From Sinotaia quadrata (Eukaryota > Mollusca > Gastropoda > Architaenioglossa > Viviparidae), in the NCBI GenBank assembly GCA_028829895.1, contig CM054178.1:65750335-65814334 (forward strand): DNA of 64,000 nt, given 5' to 3'. A program made the translations under genes and the position numbers. Every line of letters begins with the position of its first letter. Position 1 is the stretch's first letter. This document shows, piece by piece, positions 11,795-23,218 of this stretch. A model generated the notes under the pieces. That model did not search any database and was not told the origin of the DNA. It saw nothing but the letters and a program-made list of their open reading frames with translations.

Positions 11795-12318
11795 GTTCAC
11801 AATATACGTATAGTATAGCTAGCTCCTCAAATCTTGCATTTAATATAACAGTATATTTAGCCAGCCCATCTAAACCCTTACTGTAATATAACAGTATATT
11901 TAGCCAGTCCCTTTTAACCTTTGCAGTAAAATAACAGTATATTTAGCTAGCCCCTCTTAATTCTTACATTAATACAAAAGTATATTTAGCCAGCCCTTCT
12001 TAACTCTTGCATTTACACAACTGTATATTTAGCTAGCCCCTCTTAATTCTTACATTAATACAAAAGTATATTTAGCCAGCCCTACTTAACTCTTGCATTA
12101 GCACAATAGTATATTTAGCCAGCCCTTCTTAACTCTTGCATTAACACAACTGTATATTTAGCCAGCCCCTCTTAATTCTTGCATTAGCACAACTGTATAT
12201 TTAGCCAGCCCTTCTTAATTCTTGCATTAACACAACTGTATATTTAGCCAGCCCCTCTTAATTCTTGCATTAACACAACTGTATATTTAGCCAGCCCTTC
12301 TCAACTCTTGCATTGAAC
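11795..12318. repeat. 43-bp minisatellite, about 12 copies
   Basis: TATATTTAGCCAGCCC(T/C)TCT recurs across about 520 bp, at 43-bp steps in the 3' half (for example 12153, 12196). Copies in the 5' third are more diverged and vary in length, while the 3' copies differ by only one to three bases. CTTGCATTAACACAACTG forms the second half. Confidence 0.93.
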
Positions 12319-12372
12319 ACGGGATGAGGCGACAGTGATCGAACCAACTCCTTGACCGTTGGCTTCAAAAGT
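12319..12372 (-). mobile_element. Possible tRNA-derived SINE fragment
   Basis: Read on the minus strand, CCAACGGTCAAGGAG is immediately followed by TTGGTTCGATCACTG. The first resembles a pol III A-box region and the second contains a good B-box (GGTTCGATCAC). The usual 30-40 bases between them are missing. It could be a deleted SINE head or tRNA pseudogene; chance is not excluded. Confidence 0.35.
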
Positions 12373-12952
12373 CTGTTTTTGTCGTTATTTTACTTTGTTA
12401 CATGAAGTCAATACAGCCAAACGTGACATTAATTTAGTTAATCAACTCAATTAGGCTAAATAACTACATAATTAAAACGCCGGATTTAATTAGATAAGTC
12501 TTTCGAGATAGATTTAATTAAACAAGTTTTATTAAGCTCGCTAAGATTTTATGTACTAAATACTTATTTGCATTCATTTAGTATCTATTTAATTGAAATA
12601 AATACCTTATTTTTGCTAAATTCAGCATATTTAGTCAAATGAATGAACTTTGAACACGACGGCTTAAGATGTATGGAGACAGTTATTGATAATGAAGGCA
12701 CGACACTTAACTATGAACTTAACACTTAAATACGAACGCTGCCATTCTGGTTGGTGTTCCGTACAACGACAAATGTAAACTGCACGACAACATACACAAA
12801 ATTATCGCACGCTCAGCCATCCGGTGACATCATGTGCCAGGCTGTCTCGTGATGTCAGTAGTGAAGTGCCGATCTCGTGAATTAAAACGAGATTTTGAAT
12901 GTTGATCGACTTAAGACACCGAAATGAGGATTAATCTACAGGTTGTTGACTC
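12373..12952. other. AT-rich sequence, nothing recognised
   Basis: Strongly AT-rich between 12400 and 12660 with TTTAATTA-type words. No gene or array boundary is visible. Confidence 0.5.
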
Positions 12953-13199
<247 letters not shown>

Positions 13200-13938
13200 A
13201 TCACTAACTTACATCCTCTTTACTTCGTCTTTGAGAAGAAATAGAAGCAACCAAACGTAAGGCGAAATGAAGCCACCAAACAGAAAGACAGGAATCTGCC
13301 AATACAAATTAGATAAGAACAATAGAACCATGTTCACTCACTTGCATTTTCAAGACAAAAGTCTGCGTACATGTGTAAATCGAAACTTTGGCCGTTCTCT
13401 GAGTCTGGAACTCAGGCACAGTTTTGCATATTGGTAACTCGACCGCGTGCGGGAATGTCTTCCTTCATTCTGAACATGTTTTAGAAAGCTTCTAGTCACG
13501 CGAATGAATCAGCTTAAACTGTTATATACCGCCGCCTTTGGCCCACGAACTTGTACTCTTGTGGAGATGAAAGAGACGTAACTCTTTCAACAACTCATTA
13601 AAGATTAAATACATTCATAAATATATTTTTTTGGTAAAGATGAAAAGAAAACTTACAAGTTGTAAAATGAATCTGAGCAAATATTTTTGGAAATTTATAT
13701 CTAATTCGACTGAGCTAGACAACAAACTAAGAGGGTTGGAATATGGGATAAGATAATGTTATAAAGGTTTATTCACTTCCTTTGAAAAAGAAAACTAATG
13801 TAATATTTCAGTTGAGCTATTCGTAAACTGTCACAGGTGTTGAAATGCAAACTCCAATCAAAATGCTTGAATCATACATATTTTTTCAAATTTCATTTGT
13901 TGTAAATGCACAACATTGTTTGCGTTGTTTGAAGCACA
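13200..13938. other. No gene recognised
   Basis: AT-rich single-copy sequence. No domain, array or mobile-element end is seen. Confidence 0.5.
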
Positions 13939-14153
13939 GACAGCAGTGACATTTTGAATTGTTGAAATATAGACAGCAGGGTCAACTTGAATTATTAAAA
14001 TTCGGACACCAGTTTCAACTTGAATTATTGAAATTCGGACACCAGTGTCAACTTGAATTATTAAAATTCGGACACCAGTATCAACTTGAATTATTGAAAT
14101 ACAAACACCAGTGGCAACTTCTATTATTGAAATGTCTATGCCAGTGTCAATGA
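13939..14153. repeat. 33-bp minisatellite, 6-7 copies
   Basis: GACACCAGT(G/T)TCAACTTGAA recurs at 33-bp steps (13939, 13972, 14005, 14038, 14071, 14104, 14137). As 33 bp is eleven codons, an ORF of 64 codons stays open. I regard it as a repeat product: no start context or flanking exon signal is seen. Confidence 0.92.
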
Positions 14154-15126
14154 AAATCTGGTTTTAAGGCAGGAAATGATAAATACATTAACTTTGCTTC
14201 TTATGTCAGTGAATTAAGTAAAAAATTAGCTACTTTCTCTTACAAGCAATAATAAAATACTGTTAGAAGTAATTTATTCTCTGTCATTATATTTGTTCTG
14301 AATTTACTACTAATAATTTATACTACTAATAATTATCTACTCAAAACACCGCAATAACTTCAAACCATAAACTCTTTTTCTAAAGGTTTATCTAACCTGA
14401 GTGCGAGTTATGGATCTTGGTTGTTATGTTAGACGTACCCCCTTTCTTTCACTTGAGGAAATGACCTTGAAAACGTAGACATTAGTGTAAACGACAACAC
14501 TTAAGACAGGAAACAAACTTCAGAATTCTCAGTTATGAAATATTGATGCACATACCAAAAATATGGTTAAAAATAGAAAAACACATTGAGTGTCTTGAAC
14601 AAACAGGCCTAAAGTAGGCAAGTCTTCGAGAAACTGCGGCAGAATGAAGCAGGCCTCTTCTCTGTGGTCAAAGCTGATCCAAGCCTGGACGTGTTCACAT
14701 GTCAAACTTGGGCGATGATATGGACGCTATTTAATTTAATTTAATTGAACTGCACTCCAAATTCATACTCATGTTCATCTGTTCACTTAAGTTATGATAG
14801 TGGGGGTTCTCGATTTAATCAGGTTTTCATGGTAATAACATTCATGTCCTACTATGACAGTGGAAGTTCTCGATTTAATCAGTTATCAGTTAGTCATGAT
14901 AATAACAGCCCTGCTCTACTATTGTCCAAGCCACATTGAAGTAGCGTCTAAACATTTAAGATAGTACACACACTTATTAACATAGTATATTACGTGGCCA
15001 CTTCTGGCCCACTCTTCACACGTAGGCCTAAGTCTTCTTTCTCTCAGGGGCGCAAACAAGGGGAATAACTGCTCAACAATTTAAGAATACATTTTGAAAA
15101 AATATTTTTCTCTAGACAGAGCAATG

Positions 15127-15127
<1 letters not shown>
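14154..15127. other. No gene seen; one 58-bp duplication
   Basis: TTCTCGATTTAATCAG with an upstream TATGA(T/C)AGTGG occurs twice, 58 bp apart, near 14794 and 14852. A short TTTAA run is at 14728-14742. Nothing else is recognised. Confidence 0.5.
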
Positions 15128-15193
<66 letters not shown>

Positions 15194-15207
15194 TGTGTGA
15201 GAGAGAA
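15128..15207. repeat. (GA)n microsatellite
   Basis: About 65 bp of pure GA followed by GTGTGTGTGA and GAGAGA. The minus-strand ORF over it is an SL-repeat artefact. Confidence 0.98.
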
Positions 15208-16344
15208 TACACTATTCTTGCTGATGAAAAAGCTGTCACAATGTACCATCCATGGTAAAATACAGTCCACCAATAGGAAAAACTAACAACCAGTAATCCA
15301 TACCAAAGGTATTTCATACTTACCGAAAAAACAGTCATTACTATCCAAATACAGCCATCCCTAACACAAAAGATTCATTAAAATATAAATACGCTGCTTT
15401 ACACTAACCATTCAAAATAAAAAAATATATAAAAGTTCCCTGTACAACACTTTCTTTTACAAAATCAGCCATTCGTAACAGATTACAATTATTCGTTGGG
15501 AAATATAACCCTCTATGCCATGCACATATATAGTAAGAGAACACTTTTCAATACAAAAGAAGCCATTCATAGCACAATGCAATTATTCGTTCCTAACGAC
15601 AGTCCTTTGCACCACAACACTTTCCAGAAAAAAGCACTTTTTTTCCTGTACGAAATGCTGCAAGGCGTGTTGGTGATCATTAGTGCTATAAATAGCAAAG
15701 AATACAGTGGGGTCAAAGAGTCTTGAAAAGAAATATATTAAATCACATAATTCCCGTGGAGTGTACGTATAATACATTCGAGAATGACTCGATAAGAAGC
15801 AAGTAAGATAAATAAGAATGAAATCTAAAATAAGACTGAAATCTAAAATAAACAATACTGCAATCTAATAAACGTAAGAGTAATTAAAACTAACTACATT
15901 TGTTGTATAAATAAAAAGAGTTGAACTTAAGAAAAGTTTTAAAATAAAGAAAAAACACAAAGAATAGGGAAAATGTCCAAAAGGGTTAAAGTGTGCAAAG
16001 AAATAAAGAAAAGGGTTTAGATCTATTTCAGATTAGAACAATGTTAGGTGTCTTATAGAATTGATCGTTCGAACTGTAAATTTGTAAATTCATTGTCATT
16101 ATGTTTTGCATAATACAAATCCTGGCTGTAAAATATTGTATTGAATGAATTATGTTGTGTAATATTATTTTTTAAAAAAATCTTGTATAATCAGAGTTAA
16201 CAATGACCTTGTGCAATTTACGTGTTATTGTATCAATGAGTTAGAGGCTTTATAAGATTAAGCGCTTTATTAAATCTTCTTGCGTCATTCTTAGTAATAT
16301 GAAGAAACGTACCGTAAATAAAATAAAAATAAAAATAAAATCAG
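15208..16344. other. A-rich sequence with a 94-bp duplication
   Basis: Blocks at about 15447-15497 and 15541-15591 share TACAAAA, GCCATTC and CAATTATTCGTT at a 94-bp offset. From 15900 to 16340 the plus strand is A-rich with AAATAAAG and AAAATA runs. The two ORFs near 15500-15850 overlap on opposite strands and look accidental. Confidence 0.55.
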
Positions 16345-16985
16345 ATCTCTCTAAGAGCAGGATGAAATGAATAAAGGTGAAAGTATAAAAGACGTTGGGC
16401 AACATTCAACTCTGAACAGATTAAAGAAGAATTCAAATGATATTGGTCTAAAAGTGAGATATAGCTGGACAAGGGTTAAACTGTAGTGAGACATTAAAGT
16501 ATATTCAACTCTATACGGATTAAAATAGAAATGACATGATATTGGTCGAACTGAGATAAAGCTGGACAAGGGTTAAAGTGTAATGAGACATTAAGGAAAA
16601 TTCAACTCTAAACAGATTAAAGAAGAAATGACTTGATATTGGCTTAACTGAGATTAGTATATAGCTGGACAAGGATAAAGTGTAATGAGACATTAAGGAA
16701 AATTCACCTCTAAACAGATTAAAGAAGAAATGATATGATATTTGTCTGAGTTATAGCTGGAGAAGGGTTAAAGTATACTGAGAGACATTAAGGAAAATTC
16801 AACTCTCTTTAATTATACAAGAAATGACATGGTTTTGGTCTAACTGAGAATTAGCTAGACAAGGGTTAAAGTGTAATGAGACAATAAGGAAAATTAAACT
16901 CTAAACAAATTACAGAAGAAATGACATGATAATAGCCTAACTGAGATTAGTATATAGCTGGACGAGGGTTAAAGTATGTAAGGAA
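16345..16985. repeat. 92-103 bp minisatellite, about 6-7 copies
   Basis: AGCTGGACAAGGGTTAAAGT recurs near 16463, 16560, 16663, 16755, 16853 and 16956. Other shared words are GAAATGACATGATATTGG and AACTCTAAACAGATTA. Small indels (presence or absence of GATTAGTATAT) explain the uneven spacing. Confidence 0.9.
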
Positions 16986-17299
16986 TGTAAAAGAAGAATG
17001 TCAAGTCAAGATATAACTTAAAAATTAAACTCCAAATAAATAGATATGCAAAGAAAATCAGTAAGCTAGATTCGAAGGACAGAATAATCAAAGAAGAAAT
17101 CGAATGAAATTGCAAAGAGTTAAAAAGAGAAAACAGCAATAAGTGTAAAACAAGGCATAAAGAAATAATATTCTTGTTTTGTTTGGTCCATGTAAATTGC
17201 AGTGTTAGAAGCACCTTATTTGTATTTTTATATTTTATGAGTTTATGAATAAATTCTTGAAATGGTTATTAATAGCTTTTCTTTTCGCTTAGCAGTATG

Positions 17300-17845
17300 G
17301 GTAGGACTGTTCGAGCGCTTGTTCGTTTCTTTATTTACATTTCTCTTGTTTATTTTGAGTGTGTTGTCTGTTTCTTTATTTACATTTCTCTTGTTTATTT
17401 TGTGTGTGTTGTCTGTTTCTTTGTGTGTTTGTTTGTTCGTTTATCATTTTGTTTGTTTCTTTATTTACATTTCTCTTGTTTATTTTGTGTGTGTTGTCTG
17501 TTTCTTTGTGTGTTTGTTTGTTCGTTTATTTGTTTGTCATGTTGTTTGTTTCTTTATTTACATTTCTCTTGTTTATTTTGTGTGTGTTGTCTGTTTCTTT
17601 GTGTGTTTGTTTGTTCGTTTATTTGTTTGTCATGTTGTTTGTTTCTTTATTTACATTTCTCTTGTTTATTTTGTGTGTGTTGTCTGTTTCTTTGTGTGTT
17701 TGTTTGTTCGTTTATTTGTTTGTATTTTGTTTGTTTCTTTATATACGTTTCTCTTGTTTATTTTTTTGTCGTCCATTTCTTTGATTCTTTGTCTGTTTGT
17801 TTTTTCATTTATTTGTTTGTATTTTTGTTTGTTTTTATTTCACAT
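17300..17845. repeat. 93-bp T/G-rich minisatellite
   Basis: TTTCTTTATTTACATTTCTC recurs; the central complete copies start near 17461, 17554 and 17647 with exact 93-bp spacing. Shorter derivatives lie at both ends. As 93 bp is 31 codons and the unit has few stops, three overlapping frames of 141-198 codons are open at once. That is an array signature, not evidence for a membrane protein. Confidence 0.93.
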
Positions 17846-18342
17846 TTATACAATGTGACTGTCAAATGAAACCATTTTACCTTTTCTCGTCTAAAATTAT
17901 TCCTGTTGCCAATATTTTAAAACTTAGTTTACCCTCTATAGTGTCTTAAATTACGTTTTGGAAGTAAATTGAACAAACTCCCATATAAAACAAACACTCT
18001 ATCGTTCCTTCAGCCGGATAGATTAGTCAAAACCAGCCCAATGCATTGTTTTAGAGCAGGTTTGCAAAGGGCGGTAATATTTTTTGCGCAACGTTTGGAG
18101 AATTACCATTCCAAGCAAAGCCGAGAGCAGGACAATTTTAATTTTAACGGCTGCAATGTCAATTATTTTAAAAATTAAAACAAATCTATCCTTCGACCTG
18201 GCACTGGTGTGAAATAAATTAGTATTTTTTTTACCTGACACCAATTTGTGTGTTTGTCTTGGTATGCGGGCTAATGCCAAAATTTAGTGATTTTTCTTTT
18301 AATTTTATTTTTTTAGAAGAAAAAACAAAATCGAAAATATCC
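17846..18342. other. No gene recognised
   Basis: Two overlapping ORFs on opposite strands (17969-18178 plus, 18023-18280 minus) show no recognisable domain. Confidence 0.45.
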
Positions 18343-18527
18343 AACGTGCACACGTAGTCTAGGGCTCTTAATAAACCACAACGTGCACACGTAGTCTAGA
18401 ACTCTTAATAAACCACAACGTGCACACGTAGTCTAGGGCTCTTAATAAACCACAACGTGCACACCTAGTCTAGAACTCTTAATAAACCACAACGTGCACA
18501 CGTAGTCTAGGGCTCTTAATAAACCAC
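18343..18527. repeat. 37-bp two-variant minisatellite (A-B-A-B-A)
   Basis: AACGTGCACACGTAGTCTAG starts at 18343, 18380, 18417, 18454 and 18491. The next bases are GGCTCTT in copies 1, 3 and 5 and AACTCTT in copies 2 and 4, giving a 74-bp higher-order unit. The unit contains the palindrome GTGCAC. Confidence 0.95.
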
Positions 18528-19575
18528 AACAGAGCACATTATGCACACAGCATTGTGTGGCTTCAGTCTGAGTTTGAAGAACTTTTTAATCACGTATATG
18601 GTGGTGTTCAACATTTCTCCAAGGACTGCTACTTTAGACTGGGTTGTCTGATTTATTCTGGAACTGCTGTTGGCTTTCTCCAACATTAGCCTGGTACAGC
18701 TATAGGTGGTCATGCCAGAGACCTTCGCGTCGATTGAACTTCACAGTGGGAGGTGAAAGATAAGGTTCACTGAGTGATCATAAAGCTGATCACATTTAAG
18801 AGGATTTGTAACTGATTACGCTATCAAATTGAATGACAATAACTTCACCCCCCCCCCTCCCCATAATATTTCTGCACTATCAATCCCGTTTGATTTGATA
18901 ACACTGTTGCTACTGGTAACAAATCAAACAAGAACAGTACAAAGAAGCCAAACACGCAAACAGAGAAATAAACAACCATAACAAATAAACAAACAAACAA
19001 ATACTAATAAATATCAACGCTAAAAGATTTTAGTTAAAAATGATTTAAGGCGGCATTGAGGGAATTATTGACTTCATATTTTTTGACTGAAATACGGATT
19101 TAGGCGATGTACTCGTTGAAGTGCCGAAAGATTGTAGGGATACTATTTACAAACTAGCTGACTGAAATTATGGGCAGCGATTGTGGCCGGAACTGATTGG
19201 AAAGCTCTTTGCCACGAAGGGTTATGTATGAGTAATATGGCAGAGTATTTGGAAGAATTTTCAGGCACTCCGAATGAATATATATATGCTGGCACGGCCC
19301 AGACAGTCATTCATGTGATGGTAATCAGTTGAGATTTGAACCTGCAACGCGTGAGCCATTTAGTATTCAAAACAGCAGGCAGGCCGACTCTGGTTTTCTC
19401 ACCAACAAGCCTGCGTGAGAGGGGGATGTTTGCCAAAGGGACATAATTTGATAAATAATAGTGTGCAAGGAATCGGCAGAGCTATGAAAATAATGCTGGT
19501 TATGACGTCATGCAATTGCTTGCAGTCAACAGCACATGTGACCGACACCGTCTGTATTGATATAATTGCTTTGCT
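18528..19575. other. No gene seen; possible SINE-like fragment
   Basis: A C-run lies near 18850. On the minus strand at about 19330-19375, TGGCTCACGCGTTGCAGGTTCAAATCTC-like sequence (a 20-base core is GCGTTGCAGGTTCAAATCTC) has a B-box-like GGTTCAAATCT and could be a worn tRNA-SINE head. TGACGTCA lies at 19503-19510. Confidence 0.4.
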
Positions 19576-19691
19576 TTGGAGAGAGAAAGAGAGTGAGAGA
19601 GAGAGAGAGAGAAAAAATTCTAGTCAACAGTTAGAGCAAATGGTATAATTTCTGGTTTCGAGACTGAAGAAAGAGAGGAGGGAGGTGCGTT

Positions 19692-19726
<35 letters not shown>

Positions 19727-20340
19727 TAGAGAGAGGAGGGAGAGGAAGGAGAGAGTGGGGAAGAAACAGTGAGAGAGAAAGATAATTAGAATGAAAGTCT
19801 GAGATTGTGGAAGTAAGGGTGTAAGAAAGAGAGTGAGTGAGTTGGTGGTTAAGAGTGAGACAGTGAGTTAGTGGTTAAGAGAGAGAGAGAGTGAGTTGGT
19901 GGTTAAGAGTGAGCCGGTGATTAAGGGTGAGAGTGTGTCAGTGGTTAAGAATGAGAGAGTTGGTGGTTAGGACTGAGAGATTGAGCTTTTGGTTGCGTGA
20001 GAGAGTAAGTAGGTGGTTAAGAATGAGAAAGTGAGTCAGTGGTTAAGAGTGAGAGTGGGCTGGTGGTTGAGTGAGAAAGTGTCAGTGGTTAAGAGGGAGA
20101 GAGTGAATTGGTGGTTGAGAGAGTGAGTCGGTGGTTAAGAGTGAGAGAGAAAGAGAAATGAAGAGAGAGGAAGAGAAGGTAAGAAAAGAAAATCAGATGA
20201 GAGAGTGAGAGAGAGTGTGTGAATGATAGAGATACCGAAAGAGAAACATAGAGAGACAAAACGAGAGAAAGAGACAGAGTGACAGAGAAAGAGAAAGAAA
20301 GAGAGAGAGAGAGAGAAGAAAGGAAAAGATGAGGTTGGGA
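19576..20340. repeat. GA/GT-rich simple repeats and degenerate GGTGGTTAAGAG array
   Basis: GA runs at 19576-19612 and 19710-19745 enclose a GT run near 19695. From 19820 to 20150, GTGAGT(T/C)GGTGGTTAAGAG recurs with 24-40 bp spacing, then the tract becomes GAGAAAGA-rich to 20340. The plus strand is almost all purine plus T. The minus-strand ORFs (20089-20418, 20135-20362) are S/L-rich artefacts. Confidence 0.88.
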
Positions 20341-20563
20341 AGATGCGAAAGGAAAGAAGCAATATATCGACATGAATTTCTCCTTACAGTCGTCCTGTAA
20401 ATAGTTATTCATTCCCACACCCTCTTTGTATTCGTTCTCTCCCCGACACGAACTGATGTCTCAAGCGTTTTGGAAATTTTAAGGAAATCAAATCATTTAT
20501 TTTTCTATACAAGACGAAAGGGGAGGGGCAGGACACAGAGGAGACTAGCCTTTTTCTTTAAGC

Positions 20564-20701
20564 CAGTGGTTCCCAAACTTTCTCGGTTCACAGTGCCCCT
20601 TAGTGTAACAGGATTTTTTCTACATCGCCCAAAGTAGTGAGGCAATTCTGTTTCCATCGAAAATCTGGAACATCCCGCAGCGCACACTTTGGGAAACACT
20701 G
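20564..20701. mobile_element. Candidate hAT-like MITE, 138 bp
   Basis: The left end CAGTGGTTCCCAAACTT and the reverse complement of the right end CAGTGTTTCCCAAAGTG match at 14 of 17 positions. The CAG start and the TTCCCAAA core are typical of hAT-type terminal repeats. The 8-bp flanks (CTTTAAGC and CTGTTGGC) match at 5 of 8 positions, consistent with a worn 8-bp target duplication. The interior has no transposase, so the element would be non-autonomous. Confidence 0.55.
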
Positions 20702-21109
20702 CTGTTGGCGGTGGGCTTGAGACCAGCTAGAGATGAAAGACGTACATTACATGTTTTGTTCAGTCTTAATTTTTTCTAGTTTCTAGAATGGAACAGTGAA
20801 AAGGATTTTGAGCAGAAATAAAGAGTTATTGTCCTAAAATCTAAAAGTACTAAGCTGTCGACATCTTCCTGAATGAATTTTCACCTGAAAAGACCACCTG
20901 AGGTTATTAGCAGTTTTCCTCACTGACCTGTATCTCTCATGTCCAGAAATGAAATACAGCCGAGTGCAACATCAGTTATTTTAAAATTAAAAGTACATCC
21001 GAAATGAATTAAAATACTGCTATTTCGTTTCCTTTTTGTTCGGCAATTTTTCTGGCCAACTATTAAATACCTGGAAAATATACCCAGTGAACGATTATTT
21101 GTTGAACAC
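20702..21109. other. No gene recognised
   Basis: Single-copy AT-rich sequence. The minus-strand ORF at 20920-21186 runs into the 77-bp array and has no recognisable domain. Confidence 0.5.
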
Positions 21110-21413
21110 AGACATTCATCTTTTAATTCATTCAATAGTTTATGATGTAACATATTTTGCCAGTTTAATTCATAAAAGTTGAACACAGATATTCATCTTT
21201 TAATTCATTCAATAGTTTATGATGTAACATATTTTGTCAGTTTAATTCATAAAAGTTGAACACAGACATTCATCTTTTAATTCATTCAATAGTTTATGAT
21301 GTATCATATTTTGCCAGTTTAATTCATAAAAGTTGAACACAGAGATTCATCTTTTAATTCATTCAATAGTTTATGATGTATCATATTTTGCCTGTTTAAT
21401 TCATAAAAGTTTC
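21110..21413. repeat. 77-bp minisatellite, 4 copies
   Basis: ATTCATCTTTTAATTCATTC starts at 21114, 21191, 21268 and 21345, exactly 77 bp apart. Copies differ by single bases (GACATT/GATATT/GAGATT and AACATA/ATCATA), so the array is young. Confidence 0.96.
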
Positions 21414-21429
21414 GAATTTATCTTTAAGA

Positions 21430-21616
21430 AAAAGCTGTAAGCTGTATAAAGTGAGTGTATTTGTGTGTGTATATGCGTGTATGTAAATGTGTCTATATGT
21501 TTGTGTATGTGTGTATGTATATGAATGTGTGTGTATTTATGTAAGTGTATTTGTATGCGTGTGTGTTTGTGTATGCAGGCATGCGCGTATGTGTGCATGT
21601 GTATTTGTGTGAGTTT

Positions 21617-21647
<31 letters not shown>

Positions 21648-21655
21648 AGTGTATA
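21430..21655. repeat. GT/GTAT-rich simple repeat
   Basis: Interrupted TGTGTATG and TGTGTGTG tract ending in an uninterrupted GT run near 21625-21645. Minus-strand ORFs rich in H and T are artefacts. Confidence 0.95.
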
Positions 21656-22084
21656 TCAGCGGTGAGAAGAAAACGAAGGGAGATAAAGTCTGTCTGAGTG
21701 CAGGCGTGATCTTTAACAGCAAGAGAGTCAGACAACTCTGCCTTAACAAAATCAATCAAGACGATGTTAAAAACGGGGATGCATATTTCTTTTAAAACAG
21801 CAACAACAGCAGGTTAAAAATGAAATCTCTAAAATTCGATTAAGCACATTTATATGAACTAAAAAATAAATGAACATTTATATTATAAATGAACATTTGT
21901 ATTAAAACATATATTATGATAATTTGATGTCATCGTAACAGGTTGTAAGCAAAACACCAAGCGATCGTTTTTGTCGATGGACAATTAATTGAATTGCTCG
22001 CGGCATCTCTAAGACAAAAAAATAAAAATAAAAACTTCAAATATACCAGACCCAAAACCGCACATATACAGAGAGTAGCTAGAG
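21656..22084. other. No gene recognised
   Basis: Single-copy AT-rich sequence with a GGGAGATAA motif at 21678-21686. Confidence 0.5.
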
Positions 22085-22450
22085 TTTATCAAGTAATAAA
22101 GCTAAATTTAAATATATACGTAGCTCATGCTGGTAAGGGCAAACATCTTTAGCAGATAATGCATGTTCACTTAGAGAACAGAATTAAATTAAGCAATAAA
22201 ACTGGATATCATTATAAAATGCTTATAAGTTAAACTGGCAAGGGATGACAAATACAGAATAATGCATGTTCACAAATGAAAAACTAAAATTAAATTAATA
22301 ATATTAAAATGTATATAAGTTAAACTGGCAAGGAAGACAAATATAGTATAATTCATGTATAGAAAACACAAATTAAGTAATAACACTGACTATCATTAAT
22401 GTTTAGAAGTGAAACTGGCAAGGGCAGACAAATTTAGAGACTGTCACGTT
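22085..22450. repeat. About 90-103 bp degenerate tandem repeat, 4 copies
   Basis: AACTGGCAAGGG (or GCTGGTAAGGGC) followed by GACAAAT and ATAATGCATGTTCAC recurs near 22129, 22232, 22323 and 22412. Indels make the spacing uneven. Confidence 0.8.
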
Positions 22451-22659
22451 CAATAAAATCTATAGTTACATGTAGCAATCAAGGAAATTAGTATTTAAAC
22501 AGATTACGTCGCAGGGGCAGATAAACAGCTTAGAGTTAAGGATAAGACGTACTCTCAATTTTAAGAGTGCTACTTCCTGCAAAACGCAAGCATGAAAGAG
22601 TGCAGTTACTAATCTTGAGGTGTTCTGAGAACTATAATTCTGCATATAAGCACTCTTGA

Positions 22660-22830
22660 AGAACGCAATGCACTCACTAATGATCTATAAGCCCACGCAC
22701 CCACTAATGCTCTATAAGCCCACGCACACACTAATGCTCTATAAGCCCACGCACTCACTAATGTTCTATAAGCCCATGCATATACTATGTTCTATAAGCC
22801 CACCCACTCACTAATATTCTATAGTCTATA
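22660..22830. repeat. 27-bp minisatellite, about 6 copies
   Basis: TCTATAAGCCCACGCACTCA with CTAATG repeats; copies differ by one to four bases. Confidence 0.92.
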
Positions 22831-23029
22831 CAATGGAAGTATGCAGTGCTTCGTCTTTCAGAAACTACACTGCAGTCACGGTTATCAAATATTCTAGCAA
22901 AGAAGCAGCAGTACATTTCGCACTAATTTTATTTGAATTAAAAATTGCTTTCTCAAAATTTCAAGACGTTCTATTATTAACATTTTTGTTTACTGCTCGG
23001 TTTCTGGTTATTTTTAAAAAGGTGTAAAA

Positions 23030-23218
23030 AGTTTGAAAACCTCTGGTTTAGTACACTGCAGGTTTTACCACGTGTTGATGTGGCTTTTGAATGGTTTAGT
23101 GCACGGCAGGTGTTGATGTGGACTTTGAATCGTTTAGTGCACTGCAGGTTTTACCACGTGTTGATGTGGACTTTGAATGGTTTAGTATACTACTGGTTTT
23201 ACCACGTGTTCATGTGAC
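23030..23218. repeat. 47-60 bp tandem repeat, about 4 copies
   Basis: ACTGCAGGTTTTACCACGTG then TTGATGTGGACTTTGAATGG recurs. The second copy lacks the TTTTACCACG segment, which explains its shorter step. Confidence 0.85.

Noticed and set aside
13959..14153. In-frame ORF with an 11-residue LELLKFGHQ-type cycle
   Set aside because: Generated by the 33-bp array; no supporting exon structure.
17262..17869. Three overlapping ORFs of 141-198 codons, rich in F, L, V and C, resembling a membrane protein
   Set aside because: The 93-bp unit is a multiple of three with few stops, so all three frames stay open at once. A real gene would favour one.
20089..20418. Minus-strand serine/leucine-rich ORFs over the GA-rich region
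   Set aside because: Translation of GA/CT-rich low-complexity sequence; not gene-like.
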